A stretch of 5,608 nt of DNA from an uncultured Bacteroidales bacterium (GCA_947305045.1 CAMZCW010000160.1:1-5608), one strand, 5' to 3'; shown: positions 1 through 5,608, numbered from the stretch's first letter. Translations and numbers: made by a program. Notes: generated by a model from the letters alone, not told the origin.

Positions 1-101
1 AATGGCAATGCATGCGGAGCCGTTCCGGATAACACAGCTGCGGGCACAGTTCCGGTCTCTCACCGGCTTCCCTTTTGAGCCTCCTCAGAGGCACCTGCAT
101 C
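1..101 (-). promoter_or_regulatory. Cobalamin (B12) riboswitch, 3' part cut by the left window edge
   Basis: Read on the minus strand, this leader matches the 5' two-thirds of the cobalamin riboswitch (Rfam RF00174 family). GCAGGT at 98-93 would be the 5' strand of the closing helix, and should pair with the ACCUGC of the B12 box, which lies off the window. A small hairpin follows (GCCTC/GAGGC, 92-79), then the conserved AAAAGGGAA (76-68), the CCGG...CCGG helix with a GGTG start (66-52), and the hallmark CTGTGCCCGCAGCTGTG (49-33). The 3' B12 box and the expression platform are missing because they lie left of position 1. These RNAs bind adenosyl- or other cobalamins and usually turn off B12 uptake genes (btuB/TonB-dependent receptors, BtuFCD), cobalamin synthesis genes or B12-independent isozymes. 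The controlled gene is outside the window, so its identity is unknown. Confidence 0.92.
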
Positions 102-107
102 TGCGTA

Positions 108-138
108 CAAAGGTACAAAAAAAGAGGCACGTGCGAAA
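108..138 (-). promoter_or_regulatory. Bacteroidota-type promoter for the riboswitch transcript
   Basis: On the minus strand TACCTTTG (115-108) fits the Bacteroidota -7 consensus TAnnTTTG exactly. Exactly 19 bp upstream is TTTC (138-135), one base from the -33 consensus TTTG. Transcription would start near 101-104, right at the first helix of the cobalamin riboswitch, and that position is strong support for the assignment. Confidence 0.65.
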
Positions 139-141
139 TAG

Positions 142-282
142 CCCGCCACCATCATTACCCACTGTGACAGCTAAGTCATTGTTCCTCTGTAAGTTATAAT
201 ATAATCCTCGTTCAAATTTCGAACGAGGATTATATTGTAATGTAGTGATTCTCAGTTGTTTGGCTGTCACGCGGGTGGCGGG
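142..282. repeat. Extended imperfect palindrome with nested inverted repeats
   Basis: Three exact inverted-repeat pairs are nested. CCCGCCACC (142-150) pairs with GGTGGCGGG (274-282). GTGACAGC (164-171) pairs with GCTGTCAC (263-270). The 16-bp arms 198-213 and 221-236 pair at the core. The two inner pairs share the same centre (217), and the 26-nt segments between them are equal in length and about half complementary. The outer pair is shifted by 10 nt, as if one arm had an insertion or deletion. This suggests a decayed long palindrome, possibly a MITE-like or REP-like element, or a bidirectional terminator that grew outward. No open reading frame of note lies inside it. Whether it recurs elsewhere in the genome cannot be seen here. 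Confidence 0.5.
194..240 (-). terminator. Long hairpin downstream of nagB, probable terminator
   Basis: A perfect 16-bp inverted repeat (198-213/221-236, 7-nt loop) can be extended to about 20 bp through an A/T-rich base with one G-U pair. It lies 65 nt past the nagB stop and before the promoter of the next minus-strand unit, which is where a terminator is expected. There is no clean U tract after the stem on either strand, only A/U-mixed sequence, so it is not a textbook intrinsic terminator. It could instead be a 3'-end stabilising stem or a protein-binding palindrome. Confidence 0.5.
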
Positions 283-305
283 GAAACAACAGGGCGGGCT
301 GGCAA

Positions 306-1100
306 CTAGCGGTTCTCCGCGGCCTCTACGGCTTTGAAGTAGCGGTAGCTGCTCACCTTGACCTCGCTGATGGAGTTTTCGTCGCACACGATGGTGCCGG
401 CGGGGTGGTTCTGCAGGCCGCTCAGAGTGCAGTAGTGGCTCATGGGGCCTTCGATGGCGTCCTTCAGGGCGCGGGCTTTCTTGGAGCCGAAGGCCAGGAT
501 AACCACTTCTTTGGCGCTGAGCACGGTGGCTACGCCCACGGTAAGGGCCTGTGCGGGCACGGCCTCCGGGTCGCCCCCAAAGAAGCGGGCGTTGACCTCA
601 CGGGTGTCCTGGGTGAGGGTGACCACGCGGGTGCGGCTGCTCAGGGAGGAGAAGGGCTCATTGAAGGCAATGTGGCCGTCTTCGCCTACACCGCCCAGGA
701 ACAGGTCAAAACCGCCGGCCTTCACAATGGCTTCTTCGTAGGCGGCGCATTCGGCCTCGATGTCCTTGGCGTTACCGTCCAGGATGTGGATATTCTCGGG
801 TTTTTCGTCAATGTGGTCGAACAGGTACTTGTGCATGAAGCTGTGATAGCTTTCCGGATGTTCCACAGGAAGACCTACATACTCGTCCATGTTGAAGGAG
901 ATGACGTTCTTGAAGGACAGCTCCCCGGCTTTGACCATGCGGATGAGTTCTGCATAAGTTTCAATGGGGGTGGAGCCGGTGCAAAGACCAATGACGAAAG
1001 GCTCGCTGGTGCGGGCGGCTTTTTCTTTGATTTTGGCTGCGATGTAGTGGGCAGCCCACAGGGAACCCTCGGCGGAGTTATGTCTGATAATAACTTTCAT
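306..1100 (-). CDS. nagB: Glucosamine-6-phosphate deaminase NagB
   Basis: This cytoplasmic enzyme converts glucosamine-6-phosphate to fructose-6-phosphate and ammonia, the step that feeds amino sugars into glycolysis. The 264-residue product matches the usual length (266 in E. coli) and aligns without gaps over the whole active site. The phosphate loop is LCTGSTP (39-45). MDEY carries the catalytic Asp72. GEDGHIAFNEP (139-149) carries Asp141, His143 and Glu148. Arg172 and Lys208, which bind phosphate in E. coli, are also present. The start at MKVIIRHN was chosen over an in-frame ATG 14 codons upstream because it makes the residue numbers coincide with E. coli and because the upstream ATG lies inside the leader inverted repeat. 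Of the E. coli allosteric site, Ser151, Ser152, Arg158, Thr161 and Tyr254 are kept, but Lys160 is Val. The gene follows the NagB/PIG-L gene by 94 nt and has its own promoter. Confidence 0.97.
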   Translation of the reverse strand: MKVIIRHNSAEGSLWAAHYIAAKIKEKAARTSEPFVIGLCTGSTPIETYAELIRMVKAGELSFKNVISFNMDEYVGLPVEHPESYHSFMHKYLFDHIDEKPENIHILDGNAKDIEAECAAYEEAIVKAGGFDLFLGGVGEDGHIAFNEPFSSLSSRTRVVTLTQDTREVNARFFGGDPEAVPAQALTVGVATVLSAKEVVILAFGSKKARALKDAIEGPMSHYCTLSGLQNHPAGTIVCDENSISEVKVSSYRYFKAVEAAENR

Positions 1101-1130
1101 ACTACAATTAATGTTAAGTAAAAAATTAAA

Positions 1131-1164
1131 CCGGAATTCCATACAACGGCGGCAGGAATTCCGG
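1131..1164. promoter_or_regulatory. 10-bp inverted repeat at the nagB transcription start: operator or leader hairpin
   Basis: CCGGAATTCC (1131-1140) and GGAATTCCGG (1155-1164) are perfect reverse complements with a 14-nt loop. Each arm also contains the self-palindrome GGAATTCC, so the same 8-mer occurs twice, 22 bp apart, about two helical turns. It begins about where transcription from the 1169-1176 box should start. It could be a tandem operator for an amino-sugar regulator or a 5' mRNA stem that protects or gates the nagB message. Confidence 0.6.
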
Positions 1165-1168
1165 GAAG

Positions 1169-1176
1169 CAAAGGTA
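1169..1176 (-). promoter_or_regulatory. -7 box of a nagB promoter
   Basis: TACCTTTG on the minus strand fits the Bacteroidota -7 consensus exactly and is identical to the box before the riboswitch. It lies 68 nt upstream of the nagB start, in the A/T-rich gap after the NagB/PIG-L stop. I see no TTTG at the usual 19-21 bp spacing. nagB can probably be transcribed apart from the genes upstream, as well as by read-through. Confidence 0.55.
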
Positions 1177-1194
1177 TGAATTTTTTACCAAAAT

Positions 1195-3120
1195 TTAATA
1201 CAATTTCAGGAAAACTTCAATGGCCTGGTACTCTGCCATACCCAGTTGGTCGTACAGGCGGGCGGTGTTGGAGGTGCGTTCCTCCGCCCGCTGCCAGAAC
1301 TCGCGCGGATCCTCTCCCGGGAACGGCACGATGTCTTTCTGGGAAAGGTGGCGGAAGATGGCGTGGCGTTTTTTGACAACCTCGTCCGGGGACAGCGGAA
1401 CGGCCATGTCCACGCGGCCCAGCTCCCACTCCATCCAGGCGCCGCGGTAGAGCCAGACATGCGTTTGGGCGGTCCAGGCGGCTCCCTCTTCCTTGAGCTG
1501 CTCCAGGGCATCCAGGGCGGCCTCCGTGCACACGCGGTGCGTGCCGTGAGGGTCTGCCAGGTCACCGGCCATGAAGATCATGTCCGGTTTGAGCTCATTC
1601 ATCAGTTTTTTGATGATGTCCACATCGGCCTGGGTGCGGGGATTTTTCTTGATGCCGCCGCTCTCGTAGAACGGGAGGTTCAGGAAGTGGGCGTTGGTGT
1701 TGTCGTTGAGGCCGAAGGAGCGCACGGCGCCGCGGGCTTCGCTGCGACGGATGGCGCCCTTCATTTCCAGCAGCGCACGGGGCTCCGGTTCACCGGGCAC
1801 CTTGCTCTCCACCAGCTTCTTCACCTCATCGAATTTATCGGCAAAGCCCAGCTGGAAGGCGCAGTCCATGTGCTGGAGCACTACGTCGTCGTGAACGGCT
1901 ACGTTGCCTGAGGTCTCATAAGCTACGTGCACGTTGTGGCCCTGAGTCACCAGACGGATGAACGTACCGCCCATGGAGATGACGTCGTCGTCCGGGTGGG
2001 GCGAGAAGATGAGCACTGTCTTGGGGAAGGGCGTGGCCTTGACGGGACGCGTGCTGTCGTCTGCATTGGGCTTGCCGCCCGGCCAGCCGGTGATGGTGTG
2101 CTGGAGGTCGTTGAAGACGTCGATATTAATCTTGTCAAACGGACCGGCCTTTTCCAGGAGCTCGCTCAGGTTGTTGTTCAGGTAGTCTTTTTCCGTGAGC
2201 TTGAGGATGGGCTTGCCGGTGACCTCGCACAGCCACACGACGGCCTTGCGGATGAACTTGGGGGTCCAGTCGCAGGGACCCACCAGCCAGGGAGCGACGC
2301 TCCGGGTGAGCAGGCTGGCGGCGGTTTCGTCCACATAGAAAGAGATGTGGTCGTGCAGCTGGAGCAGGGAGGCGGGGCAGTCTGTGGTGACAGGGCCCTC
2401 GGCGATGGCCTTTACGGCCGTGGCTTTGTCTTCGCCCCAAGCCATGAGGATGATGCGCTTGGCGCTGAGCATGGTGCTGATACCCATGGTAATGGCCTTG
2501 TCCGGCGTGGCGGCGATATCACCGTTGAAATTGCCGGCCTGGCGCTTGCGGGAGCCGTAGGAGAGGCGCACGACGCGCGTGCGGGTTTTCTCGTTGGAAC
2601 CGGCCTCGTTGAAGCCCACCTGGCCTTGTTCACCAATGCCGATCACCAGCAAATCCAGGTCGCGGGCGAGTGCGTCAAAGCGGGCGCAGTACTCCGACAA
2701 CTGATCTTTGGGCACGGTGCCGTCCGGCAGATGCACATTTTCTTTCCGGATATCCACTTTGTCCAGAAGGGCCTCGTGGATGCGGTGGTTGCGGCTTTGC
2801 GCTTCCTCGGTGGACGAGGGATAATACTCGTCGATAGAAACCACTTCCACGTTCTTGAAGGAGACTTTGCCGGCAGCGCAGCGGCGGGCCAGCTCGTTGT
2901 ACAGCGACATGGGCGTAGCACCGGTGGTGAGTCCCAGCCGGAACAGGCCGTCCTTGGTGTTGTTGATGGCATCTACGATGAAATCGGCAATGGCATAGGA
3001 TGCCGGCCTGGACTCCGCGTACACATGGGTCCAGATTTTCTCGTACGTGTGCAAAATGCCTGCAGGCAGGTCTTTCTCGATAAGGCCGCCTTCGTAAGGA
3101 AGAGTAAAATGCTTGCTCAT
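1195..3120 (-). CDS. NagB-like/PIG-L deacetylase two-domain protein
   Basis: The 641-residue product has a NagB-like isomerase domain (about 40-290), a linker (290-365) and a PIG-L/LmbE deacetylase domain (about 367-620). I see no signal peptide, so it is cytoplasmic. The NagB part keeps the phosphate loop LTTGATP (64-70) and the Asp of SIDEYY (Asp97, equal to NagB Asp72). In the catalytic loop GIGEQGQVGFNEAG (161-174), however, the equivalents of Asp141 and His143 are Gln165 and Gln167; only Glu172 remains. Ordinary deaminase activity is therefore doubtful. The PIG-L part is intact: SPHPDDD (373-379) supplies the His375 and Asp378 metal ligands and the Asp377 base, and DPHGTH (523-528) supplies the second HxxH. 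This family removes N-acetyl from GlcNAc conjugates. A similar protein is known in Bacteroides as 'glucosamine-6-phosphate deaminase-like' (from memory). Its own substrate is unknown. It starts 22 nt after the phosphodiesterase gene, probably in the same operon. Confidence 0.93.
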   Translation of the reverse strand: MSKHFTLPYEGGLIEKDLPAGILHTYEKIWTHVYAESRPASYAIADFIVDAINNTKDGLFRLGLTTGATPMSLYNELARRCAAGKVSFKNVEVVSIDEYYPSSTEEAQSRNHRIHEALLDKVDIRKENVHLPDGTVPKDQLSEYCARFDALARDLDLLVIGIGEQGQVGFNEAGSNEKTRTRVVRLSYGSRKRQAGNFNGDIAATPDKAITMGISTMLSAKRIILMAWGEDKATAVKAIAEGPVTTDCPASLLQLHDHISFYVDETAASLLTRSVAPWLVGPCDWTPKFIRKAVVWLCEVTGKPILKLTEKDYLNNNLSELLEKAGPFDKINIDVFNDLQHTITGWPGGKPNADDSTRPVKATPFPKTVLIFSPHPDDDVISMGGTFIRLVTQGHNVHVAYETSGNVAVHDDVVLQHMDCAFQLGFADKFDEVKKLVESKVPGEPEPRALLEMKGAIRRSEARGAVRSFGLNDNTNAHFLNLPFYESGGIKKNPRTQADVDIIKKLMNELKPDMIFMAGDLADPHGTHRVCTEAALDALEQLKEEGAAWTAQTHVWLYRGAWMEWELGRVDMAVPLSPDEVVKKRHAIFRHLSQKDIVPFPGEDPREFWQRAEERTSNTARLYDQLGMAEYQAIEVFLKLY

Positions 3121-3142
3121 GGTTATTGGGTCGCGTTATGTG

Positions 3143-4360
3143 TTATTTCAGGATGTTCCGGATACGTTCCAGTTTGCCGTCCACCGGGGCCGGTTGAATG
3201 CCCAGCAGGTGGCACAGAAGGGGATACAGGTCGATGTTGCGGAACGCGGACTTTTCGCCCTCCGTGAAGGGAGCTTCGTAGCTGACCTTGAAGTCCGGGC
3301 CCACGGCGCGGAAGGCTACCATCATGTCCGTTTCCTTGCAGTCGAAACCGTGCGTGCCGTGGTTGCGGGACGGGGCAAAGTTGAACTGCCAGCCCAGATC
3401 CGGGCTCACAATGAGGTCTCCCAGGCGGTTGGAGGTGCCATAGTGCAGATACTCGGGGACTTCGCCGTGCTTCCAGACGTGGAGGTGCTCCACCTTGGAG
3501 AGGCGGTTGTACAGGCTGTCCACATAGCCTTCCCTGGCCCAGATGCTGGTGGGAAGGTTGCCCGCTACTTTACGGGTCCATTCCTGCGGCATGACGTCGT
3601 ACCAGCCAATGAAGCGCTTCTCGGAAATTTCCGTCATGCCGTGGTCGCCGGCCAGGATAAAGTTGATGCGGTTTCCGTGCGGCAGGGCCTTCAGGCGCAG
3701 GTACAGGGCGTGCATGAGGCTGTCCATGTGCTCCGCCATGGCTTTGGTTTCCGGGGAGAAGGGGCCGTGCACATGGCCCTGGTGGTCAGGCTCGTCGAAG
3801 TAGCCCATCACCAACTGGGGGCGTTCCTCTTCCGGGAGGCTCATCAGGCGGACAATCTCATCCACGCGCTGGTCAAAGTCCCAGTGGGGGTTCTCGTCCC
3901 AGTGACGCCAGTAGGTAGGGTATTCATTGCCTTCCGGGCCGATAGCGATATCGGAGCCCACCCAGTAAACCACGCCGCATTTGACGCCCTGCTTCTGGGC
4001 GGTAATCCAGATGGGCTCTCCGCCGTAAAAATGAGGATTAAAGCGGGTTTCCTTGCTTTTGATGGCATAGTCGCTGTCTGTCTCCGGATCCCAGAAGCTG
4101 TTGTTCACCAGCCCGTGATGGTCCGGGACCAGGCCGGTGGCCATGGTGTAGTGGTTGGGGAAGGTGGAAGAGGGGAACGACGGCTCCATCCGGGCCTTTA
4201 CGCCCACCGTGGCCAGGGAGTCAAAGAAAGGCATGTCGTAATAGTCGGGATAGTCCCAGCGGCTTCCGTCCAGGGAGATGATGACGGTGTAGTTGGCTGG
4301 CTTATTGCTGCATGCCGTGAGTCCGGCCAGCAGGACAAAGAACAGGAGAATCTTTTTCAT
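3143..4360 (-). CDS. ENPP-type nucleotide pyrophosphatase/phosphodiesterase lipoprotein
   Basis: This is a 405-residue alkaline-phosphatase-superfamily enzyme of the type I phosphodiesterase/nucleotide pyrophosphatase family, which cleaves phosphodiester or pyrophosphate bonds with two zinc ions. The N-terminus is a lipoprotein signal: MKK, a hydrophobic core and lipobox LTAC with Cys17. The residues after Cys (SNKPAN) lack the acidic surface-export signal of Bacteroidota, so it probably faces the periplasm. All catalytic positions are visible: Asp30 in SLDG, nucleophile Thr66 in SSTFPNHY, Asp192 and His196 in EPDHQGHVHGP, Asp239 and His240 in AGDHGM, and His337 in NHGTHGFD. The length fits bacterial members, which lack the extra domains of animal ENPPs. 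The true substrate (nucleotide, nucleotide-sugar or phospholipid head group) cannot be read from sequence. It is the first gene of the probable operon with the NagB/PIG-L gene and has a -7 box 20 nt upstream. No Shine-Dalgarno is seen. Confidence 0.95.
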   Translation of the reverse strand: MKKILLFFVLLAGLTACSNKPANYTVIISLDGSRWDYPDYYDMPFFDSLATVGVKARMEPSFPSSTFPNHYTMATGLVPDHHGLVNNSFWDPETDSDYAIKSKETRFNPHFYGGEPIWITAQKQGVKCGVVYWVGSDIAIGPEGNEYPTYWRHWDENPHWDFDQRVDEIVRLMSLPEEERPQLVMGYFDEPDHQGHVHGPFSPETKAMAEHMDSLMHALYLRLKALPHGNRINFILAGDHGMTEISEKRFIGWYDVMPQEWTRKVAGNLPTSIWAREGYVDSLYNRLSKVEHLHVWKHGEVPEYLHYGTSNRLGDLIVSPDLGWQFNFAPSRNHGTHGFDCKETDMMVAFRAVGPDFKVSYEAPFTEGEKSAFRNIDLYPLLCHLLGIQPAPVDGKLERIRNILK

Positions 4361-4379
4361 GCATCTATCGTTTGAGTAA

Positions 4380-4387
4380 CAAAAGTA
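4380..4387 (-). promoter_or_regulatory. -7 box for the phosphodiesterase operon
   Basis: TACTTTTG on the minus strand fits TAnnTTTG and lies 19 nt before the phosphodiesterase start codon, leaving a very short leader. No TTTG is seen at 19-21 bp upstream; that region overlaps the opposing promoter. Confidence 0.5.
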
Positions 4388-4399
4388 CGAAAAAACTTG

Positions 4400-4407
4400 T
4401 ATATTTG
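4400..4407 (+). promoter_or_regulatory. -7 box for the outer-membrane barrel gene
   Basis: TATATTTG fits TAnnTTTG and lies 21 nt before the start at 4429, followed by an A/T-rich leader typical of Bacteroidota translation initiation without Shine-Dalgarno. The nearest upstream TTTG (4371-4374) is 25 bp away, longer than the usual spacer. Confidence 0.5.
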
Positions 4408-4428
4408 CGGCGATAAATATTTAGAAAT

Positions 4429-5028
4429 ATGAAGAAAACTGTTTTTTACCTCGTATCAGCAGCGCTTTTGTTTGTCGCAGCACAAACGGCAGGCGCCCAA
4501 ATCAGTTTAGGAGTCGGAACCGGCAGCCGTCTTTACACTTTCCAGGAGGGAGGTGCTCCGGCAACGCCCGCTGCTGCGCCCACTCTCTCGGTGGAGTTTG
4601 AAGCGAATTTCCGTCTGTCCAGGGTTTTCGGCCTTTCCGTCGGCGCAGACCTTGCCGGTGTGGTAGGTTACAAGTTCATGAATGACAAGGAAAAGAACCT
4701 GGGAGAGGTGTATGTAGAAGCCCCGGTCCGGGCCAAACTGTACATCCCGCTGGGTTCCATGGTGGATTTGTATATCTTTGGCGGCCCCGTGGCTTCGGTG
4801 AACCTGGTCTCCGGTGATTTTCACACGAAAAAAATCACGGACAACTACCAGACCAACCCCAACCTGCGGCGCTTTGACCTCATGCTGGGCGGCGGTGTAG
4901 GCCTGGAAATCATCCGCCACATCCGCGTCACGCTGGGTTATGACCACGGCCTGCTCAACCGTGACGGCACGCAAGGCCGCAACGTCCACACCGGCGCGCT
5001 CAAGCTGGCGGCGTATTACATGTTCTAG
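4429..5028 (+). CDS. Small outer-membrane beta-barrel protein
   Basis: The 199-residue product begins with a clear Sec signal peptide (MKK, hydrophobic core 5-18, probable signal peptidase I site AGA-Q at 23/24) and has no lipobox Cys. The mature part has alternating polar/hydrophobic stretches (such as LSVGADLAGVVGYKF, VEAPVRAKLYIPLG, MVDLYIFGGPVASVNLV, IRVTLGYDHGLL) and ends in LKLAAYYMF. A terminal Phe after an aromatic-rich strand is the usual outer-membrane insertion signal. About eight strands fit this length, as in OmpA/OmpW-like or porin-family barrels of Bacteroidota. There is no OmpA peptidoglycan-binding domain. The specific role is unknown: pore, adhesin or structural protein. It is divergent from the phosphodiesterase operon, single-gene, and closed by a strong terminator. 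Confidence 0.88.
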   Translation: MKKTVFYLVSAALLFVAAQTAGAQISLGVGTGSRLYTFQEGGAPATPAAAPTLSVEFEANFRLSRVFGLSVGADLAGVVGYKFMNDKEKNLGEVYVEAPVRAKLYIPLGSMVDLYIFGGPVASVNLVSGDFHTKKITDNYQTNPNLRRFDLMLGGGVGLEIIRHIRVTLGYDHGLLNRDGTQGRNVHTGALKLAAYYMF

Positions 5029-5036
5029 TGAAACAA

Positions 5037-5062
5037 GAACGGCCCTTTCGGGGGCCGTTTTT
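5037..5062 (+). terminator. Intrinsic terminator after the barrel gene
   Basis: AACGGCCC (5038-5045) pairs with GGGCCGTT (5052-5059) across a 6-nt loop. A G-U pair can be added at the base, and a T run (5058-5062) follows. It lies 10 nt past the stop. It also sits just past the stop of the convergent gene, where the stem would form too, but the U tract on that strand is poor. Confidence 0.9.
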
Positions 5063-5063
5063 A

Positions 5064-5608
5064 TTACTTGTACTTGAACCGGACGCGGGAGCGGATGTCC
5101 ATGGGGACCTGGCGGGCATCGACAAACTGCCACTCGTCTATCATGTAGCCGCCGTGCTGCTCAATGCTTTTCTCAATGGCCTTCATGAGGCCCAGCTCAT
5201 AAAAGAGGTCTTCCGTTGACATGAATCCGTACTTGGGATCGTCCGGAAGCATGACCTCAAGGGTGTTGGTGCACAGGTTGCACGCCGCGATATCCCTTAG
5301 AAGCTGGTCCTGGAAAGAAGTATCCGCGCTCACCATGTCCTCCTCAATTTCCTGCTCCGGCTCATAGCCGTCAAAAATGTCGGGGTCGTCGAATTTCTCG
5401 TCAAAATCGTCGTACTCCTCAAAACCGCCGGGGTCTCCTGCGCCGATGGACTCCAGCTCTTCCGATGACGGCAGCCTGACAAGCCCGCCGGTAGCGGCGT
5501 TAAGCAGCTGGGTAAACATATACACCCGCTGGAGGCCCTTCATGGGCAGGAGTGTATAGTTTTTGTCGTCTTCCAGCACAAAGACCACGGTGCCGCGAAT
5601 CTCCTGCG
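5064..5608 (-). CDS. Unrecognised acidic protein, 5' end cut by the right window edge
   Basis: The reading frame is open from the right edge to a TAA at 5066-5064, so the N-terminus is missing; at least 181 residues are visible. I do not recognise the family. Counting from a GTG codon at 5588, it has a mixed N-terminal part (1-41, with MKGLQRVYMFTQLLN), a strongly acidic, probably disordered stretch (42-85) rich in Asp, Glu, Phe, Tyr and Gly, and a C-terminal part (86-174) with one CNLC pair (103-106) and a basic end (RSRVRFKYK). No signal peptide or membrane segment is visible. The GTG could be a start, since AGGAG lies 12 nt upstream, but the spacing is long, in-frame codons continue to the edge and this group rarely uses such signals, so a longer protein is more likely. 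It converges on the barrel gene. Confidence 0.75.
   Translation of the reverse strand, partial: QEIRGTVVFVLEDDKNYTLLPMKGLQRVYMFTQLLNAATGGLVRLPSSEELESIGAGDPGGFEEYDDFDEKFDDPDIFDGYEPEQEIEEDMVSADTSFQDQLLRDIAACNLCTNTLEVMLPDDPKYGFMSTEDLFYELGLMKAIEKSIEQHGGYMIDEWQFVDARQVPMDIRSRVRFKYK

Noticed and set aside
2..199. 65-codon open frame on the plus strand
   Set aside because: It runs antisense through the cobalamin riboswitch and into the palindrome; the RNA explains the conservation.
405..1121. 238-codon open frame on the plus strand
   Set aside because: Antisense shadow of nagB, with Gly/Val/Ala-rich composition and no motif.
1101..1142. Upstream ATG extending NagB by 14 residues
   Set aside because: It lies in the leader inverted repeat and would shift the product away from the near-perfect correspondence with E. 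coli NagB numbering.
1246..1911. 221-codon open frame on the plus strand
   Set aside because: Antisense shadow of the PIG-L domain coding region.
1927..3267. 446-codon open frame on the plus strand
   Set aside because: It lies antisense to the fusion gene, whose conserved motifs prove the minus-strand frame; long antisense frames are common in GC-rich genes and this one shows no recognisable domain.
3113..4375. 420-codon open frame on the plus strand
   Set aside because: It mirrors the phosphodiesterase gene almost end to end; the minus-strand frame has the signal peptide and every catalytic motif.
4507..5133. 208-codon open frame on the minus strand
   Set aside because: It overlaps the barrel gene and crosses the intrinsic terminator; the plus-strand frame has a proper signal peptide and outer-membrane C-terminus.
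5584..5608. GTG with an upstream AGGAG as the start of the last gene
   Set aside because: Spacing of 12 nt is long, Shine-Dalgarno use is weak in this group and the frame stays open to the edge, so the gene is treated as partial.

Overview
The window looks like a stretch of a Bacteroidales chromosome, with moderately high GC genes. An Alistipes/Rikenellaceae-like host is a guess from GC and protein style. The signs are Bacteroidota-type -7 boxes (TAnnTTTG) in front of several transcription units, almost no Shine-Dalgarno sequences at the starts, a lipoprotein and an outer-membrane barrel with typical leaders, and a NagB/PIG-L fusion of a kind known from Bacteroides.

Layout, left to right. 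Positions 1-101 (minus strand) hold the 5' two-thirds of a cobalamin riboswitch, with its own promoter at 108-138. It controls a gene beyond the left edge. Positions 142-282 form an extended imperfect palindrome centred near 217. Its core is a perfect 16-bp hairpin, which probably ends the nagB transcript. Then, all on the minus strand and transcribed right to left, come a lipoprotein phosphodiesterase of the ENPP type (4360-3143), a two-domain protein joining a degenerate NagB-like domain to an intact PIG-L deacetylase domain (3120-1195), and a complete glucosamine-6-phosphate deaminase, nagB (1100-306). The first two are 22 nt apart and are probably one operon. nagB has its own -7 box and a striking 10-bp inverted repeat in its leader.

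A 68-bp divergent intergenic region (4361-4428) carries two opposed -7 boxes. The plus-strand box serves a small outer-membrane beta-barrel protein (4429-5028). A strong intrinsic terminator follows (5037-5062). The last gene (5064 to the right edge, minus strand) is an unrecognised acidic protein cut by the window end.

How the parts may work together: NagB converts glucosamine-6-phosphate to fructose-6-phosphate plus ammonia. The fusion protein keeps the metal site of a PIG-L N-deacetylase but has lost two of three residues of the NagB acid/base triad, so it is better read as a deacetylase with a sugar-phosphate-binding or sensing domain. Deacetylation followed by deamination by the separate NagB is an attractive but untested amino-sugar route. 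The extracytoplasmic phosphodiesterase could release a substrate for it. No complete, plainly novel system is visible. The most interesting items are the fusion protein and its operon, the nagB leader palindrome and the 141-bp nested palindrome.
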